Source: UBA12191 sp009937185 (GTDB taxonomy: Bacteria > Planctomycetota > UBA8108 > UBA1146). Taken from it: a stretch of 64,000 nucleotides of DNA. Made by a program: the position numbers and the translations under genes. Each line of letters opens with the position of its first letter. The first letter of the stretch is position 1. Below the pieces are notes generated by a model. That model was not told the origin of the DNA. It made no database searches and saw nothing but the letters and a program-made list of their open reading frames with translations. This document shows, in pieces, positions 54,337-63,900 of the stretch. The stretch is from assembly GCA_938075155.1 (NCBI GenBank), contig CALJGL010000024.1, positions 53,316 through 117,315 of the forward strand, in the 5' to 3' direction.

Positions 54337-55491
54337 TCAGGCGAGATCCTTCTCGACGGACTTATTATTACTTTGTTTCTTTTCCGAAGAGCCATTGTGC
54401 ACAATTTTTTCGCGAAGTTGACGATTTTCTGAGACCAGATCTACGAGAAGAGCACGACGCCTCTCGCTATCGGAACCGTCTTCACTGGGAGATACAAGAG
54501 AGACACCTGTGTGAAGGGGATTGGGGAACCCGTCACGGCTCTCTGCACGGCGGACTGTTTCCAGTGCGCTGTCACGCTGATTACGGGCATCGTCAAGGTT
54601 TTTAGCGAGTCTCTTCACTTTTCGTTCGAGGAGATCGATGTTCTCGCTTCTTGCCGTTTCTTCTCTCTCGCGAGCCTTGGATCGTTCCAGATCGAGGGAT
54701 TGATTGACGACAGCACGCAACTCCTGCTCGACAGCAGGGTCGAGATCTTCTCCATGAGTGGCTCGTTGGACAATTTTTTCCAGAGTCTTTTCGAGCCGTC
54801 CCAGACTTTCTTCAGAAAGAGTGAACCGATCCCGTTCTACTTCTCTTTCTTTCTCGGCACCCAGAAGATCTTGTGTTCGATTCATCCGGGCCGTCAGAGT
54901 CTCAATATGAGATTGAAGGTCAGCTTTTTCGTTTTCAAATTCCGCAAGTCGTTCCTTAAAGCCTCGTTCGGATTCTTCCCGCAATCTTCGTAATTCTTTT
55001 TCATCGAGAGATCTGCCACTTTCTCGGATCGTTTCCTCGACAGAAGCCTGAATCAGTTCTTTTATTGCTGAAAGATTGAGGACTCTGACGCTGTCTCTTT
55101 GAGCAGCGATGGCAGAGGTTCTCACCAACCTAGAGCGGGATCGAAGTGCGGATTCCAAATCGCCGGAATCAGAAGCAGTGGGTGTCTTATCAACAAAGAG
55201 GCGTTCCAGTGCACTGATCTCGCGGGGGTGTGCAGGATTCCAACGGAGGAGAAGACCCGCTTCGCTTCTTTGTGAAACCTCAGCATGAATCAATTCTGCG
55301 TGCCCGTCAGGACGTTCGACAATCAATTCGTAACGCTGCCCAATTTGAAGGCGAATCGTTGAATCGAGAAGAACCTCTCTAGAGTCGATGCGTGCAACAG
55401 GAAGTCTGAGGATGCCTGCAGAAACCTCAACCACCACGCTCCATGTCGTGGAGGAAGACGCTGCTGAATCGGTATCAGACTTTGAACTCAT
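54337..55491 (-). CDS. Coiled-coil protein, operon partner of the actin-like gene
   Basis: A 384-residue cytoplasmic protein without signal peptide. Residues about 15-95 form a beta-rich domain that looks like a PilZ-type barrel (SVVVEVSAGILRLPVARID, LLRWNPAHPREISALERLFV), though the PilZ RxxxR motif is not clear. Residues about 155-330 are long charged heptads (ERGFKERLAEFENEKADLQ, RLEKTLEKIVQRA, LLERKVKRLAKNLDDARNQRD). It is a plausible adaptor linking the actin-like filament to cargo or membrane (inference). ATG 55491 has GGAG nine bases upstream. Confidence 0.7.
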   Translation of the reverse strand: MSSKSDTDSAASSSTTWSVVVEVSAGILRLPVARIDSREVLLDSTIRLQIGQRYELIVERPDGHAELIHAEVSQRSEAGLLLRWNPAHPREISALERLFVDKTPTASDSGDLESALRSRSRLVRTSAIAAQRDSVRVLNLSAIKELIQASVEETIRESGRSLDEKELRRLREESERGFKERLAEFENEKADLQSHIETLTARMNRTQDLLGAEKEREVERDRFTLSEESLGRLEKTLEKIVQRATHGEDLDPAVEQELRAVVNQSLDLERSKAREREETARSENIDLLERKVKRLAKNLDDARNQRDSALETVRRAESRDGFPNPLHTGVSLVSPSEDGSDSERRRALLVDLVSENRQLREKIVHNGSSEKKQSNNKSVEKDLA

Positions 55492-55952
55492 GAATCAATA
55501 CTCCACTTCGCCTCGGTTGTCGGGCGAGCTCTGAAAGGGTTCTCTCTTCTTCGTGAAGAACTTCCCTGATGTCGGCAATTTGGGTGATGAAGCGACGGGC
55601 AGATGCCGGACTCACGACCACGCTATGACCTGAGAAGGCTAAACAATGAGACCGCAAAGTGCAAGTTGAGGTCGATCTTCGGGCTGATACGGCCTTACAG
55701 AGAGGGTAACGGTTGCCGGAACCGGGAATAGAGGGGCAGCGTCCTGTATGGAAGTCGGCCAAGGTATATCTCTGCTTTTTGCAGGTTGGAGACAAGGGCC
55801 ATATAGGTGATGATGTCCTCACGAGCCTGTCTGGAGTCCAAATCGTCAGGTTATTTGAGTCTTAAGAAGTTTTCTGAACAGGAAGAGCGAACAGAACTGA
55901 TTCCTTGTGCCTGAGGATCCTGTTCTCAAGAACCGACACGGAGTAGAACCCC
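55492..55952. other. Divergent promoter region, no clear gene
   Basis: The region lies between the divergent coiled-coil and YdjY genes and should contain both promoters. A minus-strand frame (55475-55822) overlaps the coiled-coil gene start and has a plausible helical end but no start or ribosome-binding site I can support, so it is not called. No repeat or RNA gene is apparent. Confidence 0.45.
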
Positions 55953-56765
55953 ATGACCAGTTGTCTTCTCGCCATCATTGCGGGAGCTCTCTACGGATTA
56001 CCTGTGGATGTCGTCGAAGGATCCGAACCGGTCCCCTCAGAGACGGTCAAGGTCGGCAGCATTCAATTTGAACCGGAGACAAAAACGATCTATCTCGATG
56101 GATTCATGAATCTGTCCGGAGGATTTGTTGAATACCTTGTAAATCTGCCGAGTGCGAACGCTCATGAGTGTTTGGTCGCTGTGGACTGCGATCCCGCAAA
56201 TTTTCAGACAGCACTCATGCTCCTCGACTTAAAAGAGAGCAGGAGTCCAGAATCGAATAGAGACCTTGGCCCCCTCGATGACGGTGACCGTGTCGTCATT
56301 TTCCTTCAGTTTGCAGTTGAAGATGCTGAGGGAAGAACCCTGATCCGAACCATCCGTGCCGAAAATTGCATGATCAATGCACCTATGGAAAGAGAGATGG
56401 CTCGTTGTGGATTTGCTTTTACAGGTTCTGGGTTCATGACGATCGATCCTCCGCCGAGTGCTCCGGAGGGGACTCCACCCAAAGAAGAATTCATGGCGAG
56501 GGTGACCGGGGAGTTGATTTCATTGAGCCATAGACCTTGGGCAATCCTCGATAATCCTCTGGCATTACCCTATACGGACGGCGATTATTTCGCATATAGC
56601 GATGTATTACCGAAGATGCGTCGAAATGATCAAAGAGATCAGCCTCCTAGTGTCAGGGTGATATTGCGAAAAGCGCGTTCCTTTGAAATTGACTCCAGTG
56701 CTGTGAGAATGGAATTGCCGAAGTTGGAAGCCACACCCGCAGACGAAGCAGAAGAGGATCGATAG
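55953..56765 (+). CDS. YdjY-domain protein
   Basis: A 270-residue exported protein with a YdjY domain, a Planctomycetota-rich family of unknown function. The signal segment is short (LLAIIAGALYGLP). The core GFVEYLVNLPSANAHECLVAVD followed by NFQTALMLLDLK (about 57-93) is the family signature, including the conserved HE. ATG 55953 has GGAG upstream. It shares one base (TAGTG) with the following prenyltransferase-repeat gene, so the pair is co-translated. Confidence 0.75.
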   Translation: MTSCLLAIIAGALYGLPVDVVEGSEPVPSETVKVGSIQFEPETKTIYLDGFMNLSGGFVEYLVNLPSANAHECLVAVDCDPANFQTALMLLDLKESRSPESNRDLGPLDDGDRVVIFLQFAVEDAEGRTLIRTIRAENCMINAPMEREMARCGFAFTGSGFMTIDPPPSAPEGTPPKEEFMARVTGELISLSHRPWAILDNPLALPYTDGDYFAYSDVLPKMRRNDQRDQPPSVRVILRKARSFEIDSSAVRMELPKLEATPADEAEEDR

Positions 56766-58009
56766 TGAAGTTTATTAGCTACATTCAAAATCTCTCCCGG
56801 AGGATCTCCGGGATTACAGTCAAAGTTACTTTTGTCATCGCTGTTTTGGCCTTGGCGCAAGGACTGACAGCCACGGATCTTGTCGCCCAGGTTGGAGAAA
56901 AGAAACTCGACCGGGCCACGATTAAATCCGCCATTGATCGCGGGGCGAACTGGTTGATCGATCACCAAAGGCCTGACGGGTCGTGGGGATCACAAATGGG
57001 TGATCCTGGAATCACAGGAATGGTACTCAAGTCGCTTGCCGATACTCCGAGAGCTTATCGGGAAGAAGATGGTCCATTTATTTCTTCCGCTGTGAAATCA
57101 TTGTTAGATCATCAACAAAAAGACGGGGGTGTTTACGTACCCGATCAAGGATTGATGAACTACAAGACTTGCATTGCTGTGTTGGCTTTGACGGCACTGG
57201 ATGCTGACAGAAAAACTCCACGCTATCTTGATCAAGTTGCTCGAATGCGCGATTACATCGCTGGGTTGCAATGTGCCGAAGACTCCAGTCCTCTTGCCTT
57301 TGATCGTCAAAAACATACGGGGTCGTACGGAGGCATTGGTTACGGGAGTGACCGTCGTCCGGATATGAGTAATACCCAACTGGCATTGGAAGCATTAAAA
57401 GCCGCGGGTCTTTCCGAGGATTCCGAAGTTTGGAAAAGAGCCACGGTATTTATTTCTCGCTGCCAAAACCGTAAAGCGAGTAATGACGTCCTTGATGGAA
57501 AGAGCAAGAGTTCTAGCCAGGATGGGGGATTCTTTTATCATCCAGACGAATCGAAGGCTGGAAAAGAGACCGATGAAAATGGAGTGGTTACGTTTTCTTC
57601 TTACGGATCGATGACATATTCGGCGGTCAAATCGCTCATCTATGCGGGGCTGAAAAAGGACGATCCGAGATTGAAAGCCGCCATCGACTGGATTGCAAAT
57701 AATTGGACTGTCCAAGAAAACCCCGGCATGGCCACTCCTCTGCAGCCTGCGAGAGGTCAAACAGGGTATTTCTATTACCTCGCAGTCATGTCTCGAGCTT
57801 TAGAAGTTCTGGGTCAGAAAGAATTTGTCGATGGTGAAGGAATCGCTCATGTGTGGGCAGAAGAAGTCGCCTCCGCACTACTTTCTCGACAAAGTGAAGA
57901 CGGTTCGTGGAGTAATCCTGTTGACCGATGGTGGGAGGGGGACCCTGTCCTCGCTTCTGCTTATGCACTTCAAGCGTTAAACATTTGTTACACAAACCTG
58001 GAAGAGTGA
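56765..58009 (+). CDS. Exported prenyltransferase/squalene-cyclase-repeat protein
   Basis: A 414-residue protein with a signal peptide (VTFVIAVLALAQGLTATDLVAQ) and alpha/alpha-toroid repeats of the terpene cyclase/prenyltransferase type. Repeats include GANWLIDHQRPDGSWGSQ, KSLLDHQQKDGGVY and ASALLSRQSEDGSWSNP. The catalytic DxDD motif of squalene-hopene cyclase is not seen and the protein is exported, so it is unlikely to be an actual cyclase; many planctomycete relatives are also uncharacterised. Start GTG shares a base with the YdjY stop. Confidence 0.8.
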   Translation: MKFISYIQNLSRRISGITVKVTFVIAVLALAQGLTATDLVAQVGEKKLDRATIKSAIDRGANWLIDHQRPDGSWGSQMGDPGITGMVLKSLADTPRAYREEDGPFISSAVKSLLDHQQKDGGVYVPDQGLMNYKTCIAVLALTALDADRKTPRYLDQVARMRDYIAGLQCAEDSSPLAFDRQKHTGSYGGIGYGSDRRPDMSNTQLALEALKAAGLSEDSEVWKRATVFISRCQNRKASNDVLDGKSKSSSQDGGFFYHPDESKAGKETDENGVVTFSSYGSMTYSAVKSLIYAGLKKDDPRLKAAIDWIANNWTVQENPGMATPLQPARGQTGYFYYLAVMSRALEVLGQKEFVDGEGIAHVWAEEVASALLSRQSEDGSWSNPVDRWWEGDPVLASAYALQALNICYTNLEE

Positions 58010-58013
58010 TCCG

Positions 58014-59189
58014 ATGCCAAGAATGAAAGCATTTCGAGGATTTGTCCCCAACGAATCTGTCGTTAATCCGGGTGAAGTGATTTGTCCTCCATATGATGTG
58101 ATTCCGGAGGAACTACATGCTCAGCTTCTAGAGTCTTCTCCGCATAATGCGGTCAGATGGATTCTTGGAGATGACCCTTCTGCAAAACCGGATGAAAACG
58201 TATTCCGTAAGTGCGGAAACTCGATGCGTGAAGCAGTGGAATCGGGAACGATCAAGCGCGAAGAGAAGCCAGCCATCTATCGCTATGGTATTCGCTACCA
58301 AAATAGTGAAGGTGGCGAGTCAAATCTTCAGGGAGTCATCGCTGTTGTCGAAGCATTGCCCTGGGGACAAGGCGTCGAGAGACACGAAGAAATCCGAACC
58401 CATACCGTGGCAAGGTTGGTGGATCAGGCCCGCCTCACTACGATTGATACCGGTGTCGTCCAGTTGAGTTGTGAAGGCTTGGAAAAAGCTCTGGAGAGCG
58501 TTGGAGCCGGCCCAGACTCTGGAGATCTGGTTTTCGAGAGCCCCGACTGGAGGGGCGACGTGCACACTCTGAGAAGAATTGATGACCCCGAACAGGTCAA
58601 AGCCATCGAAGAGGTTCTCGAACCTATGCCGTCGGCCGTGGCGGATGGTCACCATCGTTATACGACAGCGATGGAGTTGTCGAATGACGATCAACTTCGC
58701 GGAGGTGGATTCGTCTTGGCATTCATAGGAGACCTTCATCAAGAAGGCCTTCACATTCGGCCCACGCATCGAATTTGGGATTGGTCTCCGGAAGTAGGGG
58801 TCTCACCAGAAACCGTCGCAGAACAGTTGGTAGAGGTTCTGGACGATGGAGAGGGTGAGCCTTGGCAGATTGTGTTGGGAAATGGTAATTCCATCAATTT
58901 GATGACTCGACCTGATTCAGAGAAGCCCACCTTGGCACGCAGACTTGTCGATGTGATATCTGAATTCGAAGGGCTGGGGGCACCGGCTACTCCGCACGAA
59001 GAAAATGTCGCTCGCGAGCTCCTGTCTCAGCATGACCATGGACTGCTTTGTTTGCTTCCTCCTGTGGGAAGAGAAGAGTTTTGGGCCAGAACCATGGTCC
59101 ATGAAGTTTTTCCGCCAAAGACTACATTTTTCGAACCCAAGATTTCTACGGGAATGGTGGTTCGTTTTACTGATGAGGAGGACGTCTAA
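58014..59189 (+). CDS. DUF1015 family protein
   Basis: A 391-residue DUF1015 protein. The start KAFRGFVPNESVV with VICPPYDVIPEE, the central LPWGQGVERHEEIRTHTV and the motif ADGHHRYTTAMEL are the family hallmarks. DUF1015 is related to the ParB/SerK-type kinase fold and often sits beside serine biosynthesis genes, so a role as serine or small-molecule kinase is plausible but unproven. It begins 5 bases after the prenyltransferase-repeat gene and shares TAATG with the next gene. Confidence 0.85.
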   Translation: MPRMKAFRGFVPNESVVNPGEVICPPYDVIPEELHAQLLESSPHNAVRWILGDDPSAKPDENVFRKCGNSMREAVESGTIKREEKPAIYRYGIRYQNSEGGESNLQGVIAVVEALPWGQGVERHEEIRTHTVARLVDQARLTTIDTGVVQLSCEGLEKALESVGAGPDSGDLVFESPDWRGDVHTLRRIDDPEQVKAIEEVLEPMPSAVADGHHRYTTAMELSNDDQLRGGGFVLAFIGDLHQEGLHIRPTHRIWDWSPEVGVSPETVAEQLVEVLDDGEGEPWQIVLGNGNSINLMTRPDSEKPTLARRLVDVISEFEGLGAPATPHEENVARELLSQHDHGLLCLLPPVGREEFWARTMVHEVFPPKTTFFEPKISTGMVVRFTDEEDV

Positions 59190-60289
59190 TGTCAGCGACT
59201 CATGAGAGTTCACTACGAAGAGAAGTACCCCGCTTGTTTATCCCTGGCCCAGTGGAGGTCGAGGAATCCATCATGCAGGCGATGTTGCGTCCTATGATTG
59301 GTCACCGTGCTCCAGAATTTTCAGTTCTGGGTGAGGAGTTGCACCGCAATTCTCAACGGTTGTTTCGTACTGAAGATCCGGTGTTCATTTTGACCTCATC
59401 CGGAACTGGGGGAATGGAGACCGCCGCGCGATGCGGAGTGAAGGACAAGGTTCTTTGCTTTGTGAACGGCGCATTTAGCCAAAGGTTCTACAAGGTCTGT
59501 GTCAGTAATGGCAAAGATGCGACCCGGGTGGATGTCCCTTGGGGTGAAGCTGTAAAGCCGGAATTGGTGAGAGAAGAACTCTCAAGAGGCGATTTTGATG
59601 CAGTTTCTATCGTTCACAATGAGACCAGTACGGGAGTGATGAATCCTCTCGCTGAGATTGCTGAAGTTGTCGCTGAATTCCCCGATGTGTTTTTGTTGGT
59701 GGACGCCATCACAAGTGCGGGAGCTGTTCCCATACATATGGATAGTCTTCCTCCTATTGATTATCTCGTGACGGGAAGTCAGAAAGCTTTGGCTCTTCCT
59801 CCGGGGCTCGCTCTTCTCGCCGTTTCGGAACGGGCTTTGGAGAGGGCTGAGAAAGTCGAGAATCGCGGTATGTATTTTGATGTCCTGGCGATGCATAAAT
59901 CTTGGAAGAAGCACCAGACTCCAAGTACTCCAACGATTGCATTGATGCAGGCCCTAAAGGATCGATTACAGATGATTCTGGCAGATGAGGCATCCTGGTT
60001 TGGTGCTCATTTGGAGAAAGCGGAACGGGTTCGCGAGTGGGCGAATGGATCTTTCAAACTCTTTGCAGAAGAAGGCTATGAGTCTGTTTCGCTCACCTGT
60101 ATCGATAACTCGAGGGGAATCTCCATCGCAGATCTCAATGGTTTTCTCCGGGAACATGACATGTTTCTCTCAAATGGATATGGCGATTTGAAGGAGAAAA
60201 CCTTTAGAATTGGTCACATGGGGGCTGTATCCATGGAACAAACCAATACTTTGCTTTCTCTCGTGGATGATTTTGTATCTCGGTCGTAG
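59189..60289 (+). CDS. Class V aminotransferase (serine-pyruvate/alanine-glyoxylate type)
   Basis: A 366-residue PLP aminotransferase of the serine/alanine-glyoxylate group. FIPGPVEVEESIMQAM and GHRAPEFS begin the protein, SSGTGGME is the phosphate-binding loop, VDAITSAGAVPI carries the pyridine-binding Asp, and GSQKALALPPG has the Schiff-base Lys. The length is normal, so it is the intact counterpart of the shortened gene at 7981. Adjacency to DUF1015 suggests serine metabolism. Start ATG shares one base with the DUF1015 stop. Confidence 0.9.
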   Translation: MSATHESSLRREVPRLFIPGPVEVEESIMQAMLRPMIGHRAPEFSVLGEELHRNSQRLFRTEDPVFILTSSGTGGMETAARCGVKDKVLCFVNGAFSQRFYKVCVSNGKDATRVDVPWGEAVKPELVREELSRGDFDAVSIVHNETSTGVMNPLAEIAEVVAEFPDVFLLVDAITSAGAVPIHMDSLPPIDYLVTGSQKALALPPGLALLAVSERALERAEKVENRGMYFDVLAMHKSWKKHQTPSTPTIALMQALKDRLQMILADEASWFGAHLEKAERVREWANGSFKLFAEEGYESVSLTCIDNSRGISIADLNGFLREHDMFLSNGYGDLKEKTFRIGHMGAVSMEQTNTLLSLVDDFVSRS

Positions 60290-60384
60290 CCATTTTACCG
60301 GAATCGTTTTTTGTTGTTCACGTTCCCTTGACCAGAGGCGTTGGATTACGTAATGTCACCGTTTGACTGAGTAAAAGAAATTGT

Positions 60385-60460
60385 CGCGGGGTGGAGCAGT
60401 TGGCAGCTCGTCGGGCTCATAACCCGAAGGTCGCAGGTTCGAGTCCTGCCCCCGCTACCA
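60385..60460 (+). tRNA. Initiator tRNA-fMet (CAT)
   Basis: A complete cloverleaf with encoded CCA. The first base pair of the acceptor stem is mismatched (C1 with T72), and the anticodon stem has three G-C pairs (TCGGG/CCCGA) next to the loop CTCATAA. Both are hallmarks of the initiator. The T arm is GCAGG-TTCGAGT-CCTGC. Confidence 0.95.
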
Positions 60461-60470
60461 TAAATATCAT

Positions 60471-60504
60471 TCCCGGTTCTGATCCCAGAGCCGGGATTTT
60501 TTTT
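60471..60504 (+). terminator. Terminator after tRNA-fMet
   Basis: An 11-bp stem (60471-60481 with 60486-60496, one G-U pair) with the loop ATCC is followed by eight T. Confidence 0.93.
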
Positions 60505-60510
60505 AGCCAT

Positions 60511-60684
60511 ATGTTTCGGCTCTCGTCTTTCTTAAAGAAGACCTTGTCTTTCTTTAAGGAGATCCTGTCCTTCTTGAAGGAGACTCTGACCTTCTTTGAG
60601 GCGGAGAAGTTAATCGGGATATCCTCATCCGGATATTATTTCCGAGGTGGTCGCCGAAGGCTTTTGCTGGGAGAAATCCCATAA
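60511..60684 (+). CDS. Possible 57-residue heptad peptide
   Basis: A small open frame just after the tRNA terminator. Residues 5-32 are four heptads (LSFFKEI, LSFLKET, LTFFEAE), which would make an amphipathic helix, followed by a basic, glycine-rich end (GGRRRLLLGE). There is no ribosome-binding site and the region follows a terminator, so translation is doubtful; the repeat may simply be DNA that happens to be open. Confidence 0.25.
   Translation: MFRLSSFLKKTLSFFKEILSFLKETLTFFEAEKLIGISSSGYYFRGGRRRLLLGEIP
60522..60605 (+). repeat. Four imperfect 21-bp tandem repeats
   Basis: Units at 60522, 60543, 60564 and 60585 share CTTNTCTTTCTT-AAGGAGA-like sequence. Each is nearly self-complementary (CTTTCTT...AAGAAG), so they could form small hairpins. 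Confidence 0.85.
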
Positions 60685-60917
60685 ATAGAAATAATACCTA
60701 TCTCGGCCGGATATTCGGGGTTTTATGAGGAAGACTCAGGAGACTGGAATAATGATCTAACTCCCTGCACACAATCTACAGCGAGGATGACCTGAGTGAT
60801 AGAATAGAGGAACCTGTATTCAGTTTCCTAACATTTGAGTGGGGAAGTTTTGTGGGTATTTTGAAAAATCTTTCGTCGAATTTATCGACCATTTCGAATT
60901 CTTAGGAGATCGATCTA
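60606..60917. other. Upstream region of the giant secreted gene
   Basis: It contains an imperfect inverted repeat (60631-60642 with 60688-60698) and the presumed promoter of the gene at 60918. No other gene is seen. Confidence 0.45.
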
Positions 60918-63900
60918 ATGTTGAAAAACAGTGGCCTAAAGAGAGCACTTTTCCTGAGTGTCATACTTTCTCTTGTTCAATCGAGTTTTGTTCAGGCACA
61001 GCCATGCGACCCCGGAGGGGGCCTAGGCGGATCAGGAACAGATGTCATCATCGGTGACCTGGTTGGCACGAGTAACTACGGTGCAGCAGGTGGATTCCAT
61101 GCATACTCAGTCGGAACAACTTCTTGCAACATTGGTACGGAACCTCTTCTTTGGATTTCGTCTACCAATGAACATCCGGTGATCGGTCAAAATCTGTATC
61201 GTCTTCATGATGGCAGGTTTGAGCAGATTGGGATGAGTTGGTTGAAGCACGGGTTCCTAGCTCTCGCGGGTAACATCTGCGGTTGCGGTTGTATCAATCC
61301 GGGAACTGGATCTTTGCTGGGTGTGGGTTGTTCTGATCCTTATTCCTCGGGTCTCAATGGACAACAGGGAGGACTGGGTCCTCGCTCGGAAGTCTTCGAC
61401 GTTGCCAATGGTCTTTTTCAGTACCCCATCATCAATTCGGGGCTTATTGCTGATACGACCTCAAAGCGACTTCGAGTCGCCACCAACGACATCGATCCTG
61501 TGGCATTCCCAGGAGCGACATTTATTGTCGAGGGCCAGTATGTGACCGTCGATGATTCTGCTGCAGGAAACGCCAACAACAATTGCTCTTACCGTGCCGT
61601 TTCCTTTGGAGCGACAGGGAACAGGAACATGAGCCTTTTGGGGACGACCGAGCGTCAACAGCCGGGAATCCAAGCATGGCAAGATCTTGATCCTCAAGTG
61701 ACCCTTACCGAAGTGATCGATGCTGATAATGGACTAGTAATTGTCGGATACCGAGTGACTGAACTCGGTGGCGGCCAGTTCGCATACGAGTATGCGATCT
61801 ACAACATGAACTCGACCCGCAACGTCAGGTCCTTCGAATTCCCTCTTGCAGGTGGAGTGACCCTGAACGGTTTGGGCGCGACCCATCCGATTTATCACAG
61901 TGGAGAGCCTTACAGTAATGCTGCCTGGGTGGCCAATCAGGGTGCCGGTACATTGAGCTGGTCTACCGAAACGGAAGCGCAGAATGTGAATGCCAACGCT
62001 ATTCGTTGGAGCACAATGCACAGCTTCAGATTTGTTGCCAATGCTCCCGCGACGACGGTGACGGCAACACTAGGTCACTTCACAGGGGGCGGATCCTCGA
62101 CGGTGGAGATTCTCGCTCCCAGCGGAGATTTCACCCTTCCAGTGACATCAGCGACCTGTGTTCAAAATGGAGAACAAGTTGATCTGTCATGGAGTAACGG
62201 TGAAATCTACGACTCGATTGAGGTGACCAGAGATGGCGTATCTCTGGCGACTCTTGCAGGATCTGCGACGAGCTGGACAGATGTCAACTCGCTACCTGGA
62301 GATCACACCTATGGCCTGAATGCCACAGTGGGTGTCGTCCCTTCCGGGATCGTTCCATGTAACATTCTGGTACAAGCGGCATTGACGATTTCTGTTCCCA
62401 ACGGAGACCCACTGGAATTCAATCCTCTTGGAGGCGAGACCTTTGCTGTCACGATTTCGGCATTGACCGGATCAACAGTGGCTGCCGGTTCCGAGAATTT
62501 GCGTGTCGTTGTCGACGGATTATTGAACGAAACGATCGCACTCAATTTTGTCAGCGGCCAGAGCTACGAAATGGTCTTCCCGCCGACTCCCTGTGGAGAA
62601 ACAGTACAGTGGTGGATTGAAGCCCAGAGCACCGGTGGCCAACAAGTGTCCTACCCTGAAGGTGGAGCAGCTGCAGCGGTACAAGGAATCAGTGCATTCG
62701 GTTCGACCAGTGAACTGACCGATTTCGAAGCTGCGATCGGTTGGAGTTTAGGTGCTCCTGCTACTGCAACGACGGGAATCTGGGTCAGAGGAGTACCGAT
62801 TGGTACTGCCGCCCAACCGGGTGAAGATCACAGTCCTTCCGGAACAAACTGCTGGTTCACAGGGCAGGGTTCAGTAGGTGGAACCTTGGGCGAGAACGAC
62901 GTCGACGGCGGTGAAACCGCCCTCTACAGTCCCGTCATGGATCTCACGACTGCCAGTAACCCTGTGATCAGTTACTGGCGCTGGTACTCCAATAATTCAG
63001 GAGCCAGTCCAGGAGCAGATATCATGTCGATCCAGATCTCTGATGATCTGGCCAACTGGACGAATATCGAAGTTCTGGGCCCCACCGGTCCAAATACAAG
63101 TGGTGGCTGGATTCAGCATTCCTTTAATGTCTCTGACTTTGCCCTCTTGACCAGTAATGTTCAGGTGCGCTTTATCGTGGGTGATCTGGGTGCTGGTTCG
63201 ATTGTTGAAGCGGCCATCGATGACTTCTCCTATGAAGATGTCGATTGCTCTGGAGTCGCTGATTGCAATGGCAACGGTGTTATCGATGCCGACGATATTG
63301 CGAATGGAACCAGTCTCGACTGTGATCTGGATAACATTCCAGATGAATGCAGCACTGCGAACGGATCCGTTGCTGATTGCAACGCCAATGGACTTCCAGA
63401 TCTTTGCGAATTGGCTTCCGGGGCTTCGGATTGTGACAACGATGGAAACCTCGATGCCTGTGAGCCGGATACCGACTTGGATGGAACTATCGACGATTGT
63501 GACGATGACATCGACGGTGACGGAATCCTGAATGCATGTGACATTGATCAGACTCCGGGTCTGGACTGCGACATTAATGGACAGCTCGACAGTTGCGATC
63601 TTGCGGCAGGAGCTGTCGACTGTGATTTCAACGGTGAGTTGGATACATGTCAGATCAGTTCTAATCCAGCGGTCGATTGTAATCTGAACGGCGCGTTAGA
63701 CGTTTGTGATTTGGCCGGCGGAGTCGAGCAGGATTGCGACGGAAACTCTACTCCGGATAGTTGTCAGATTTCAGCTGATCCGACACAGGATTGTGACGTG
63801 AGTGGAACACTCGACAGTTGTGATCTCGCAAGTGGTAGCGCATTCGACTGCAATACCAACGGAGTTCTCGACAGTTGTGATATTTCTTCAGGAACCAGTA

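Noticed and set aside
55475..55822. Minus-strand ORF of 115 codons upstream of the coiled-coil gene
   Set aside because: It overlaps the coiled-coil gene start, has no supported start codon, and its first half has many Cys, Ser and Pro without a domain.
56765..58009. Squalene-hopene cyclase
   Set aside because: The protein is exported, about 414 residues instead of over 600, and no DxDD motif is seen.
60391..60510. ORF start inside the initiator tRNA
   Set aside because: It is the tRNA sequence translated; the cloverleaf is complete.
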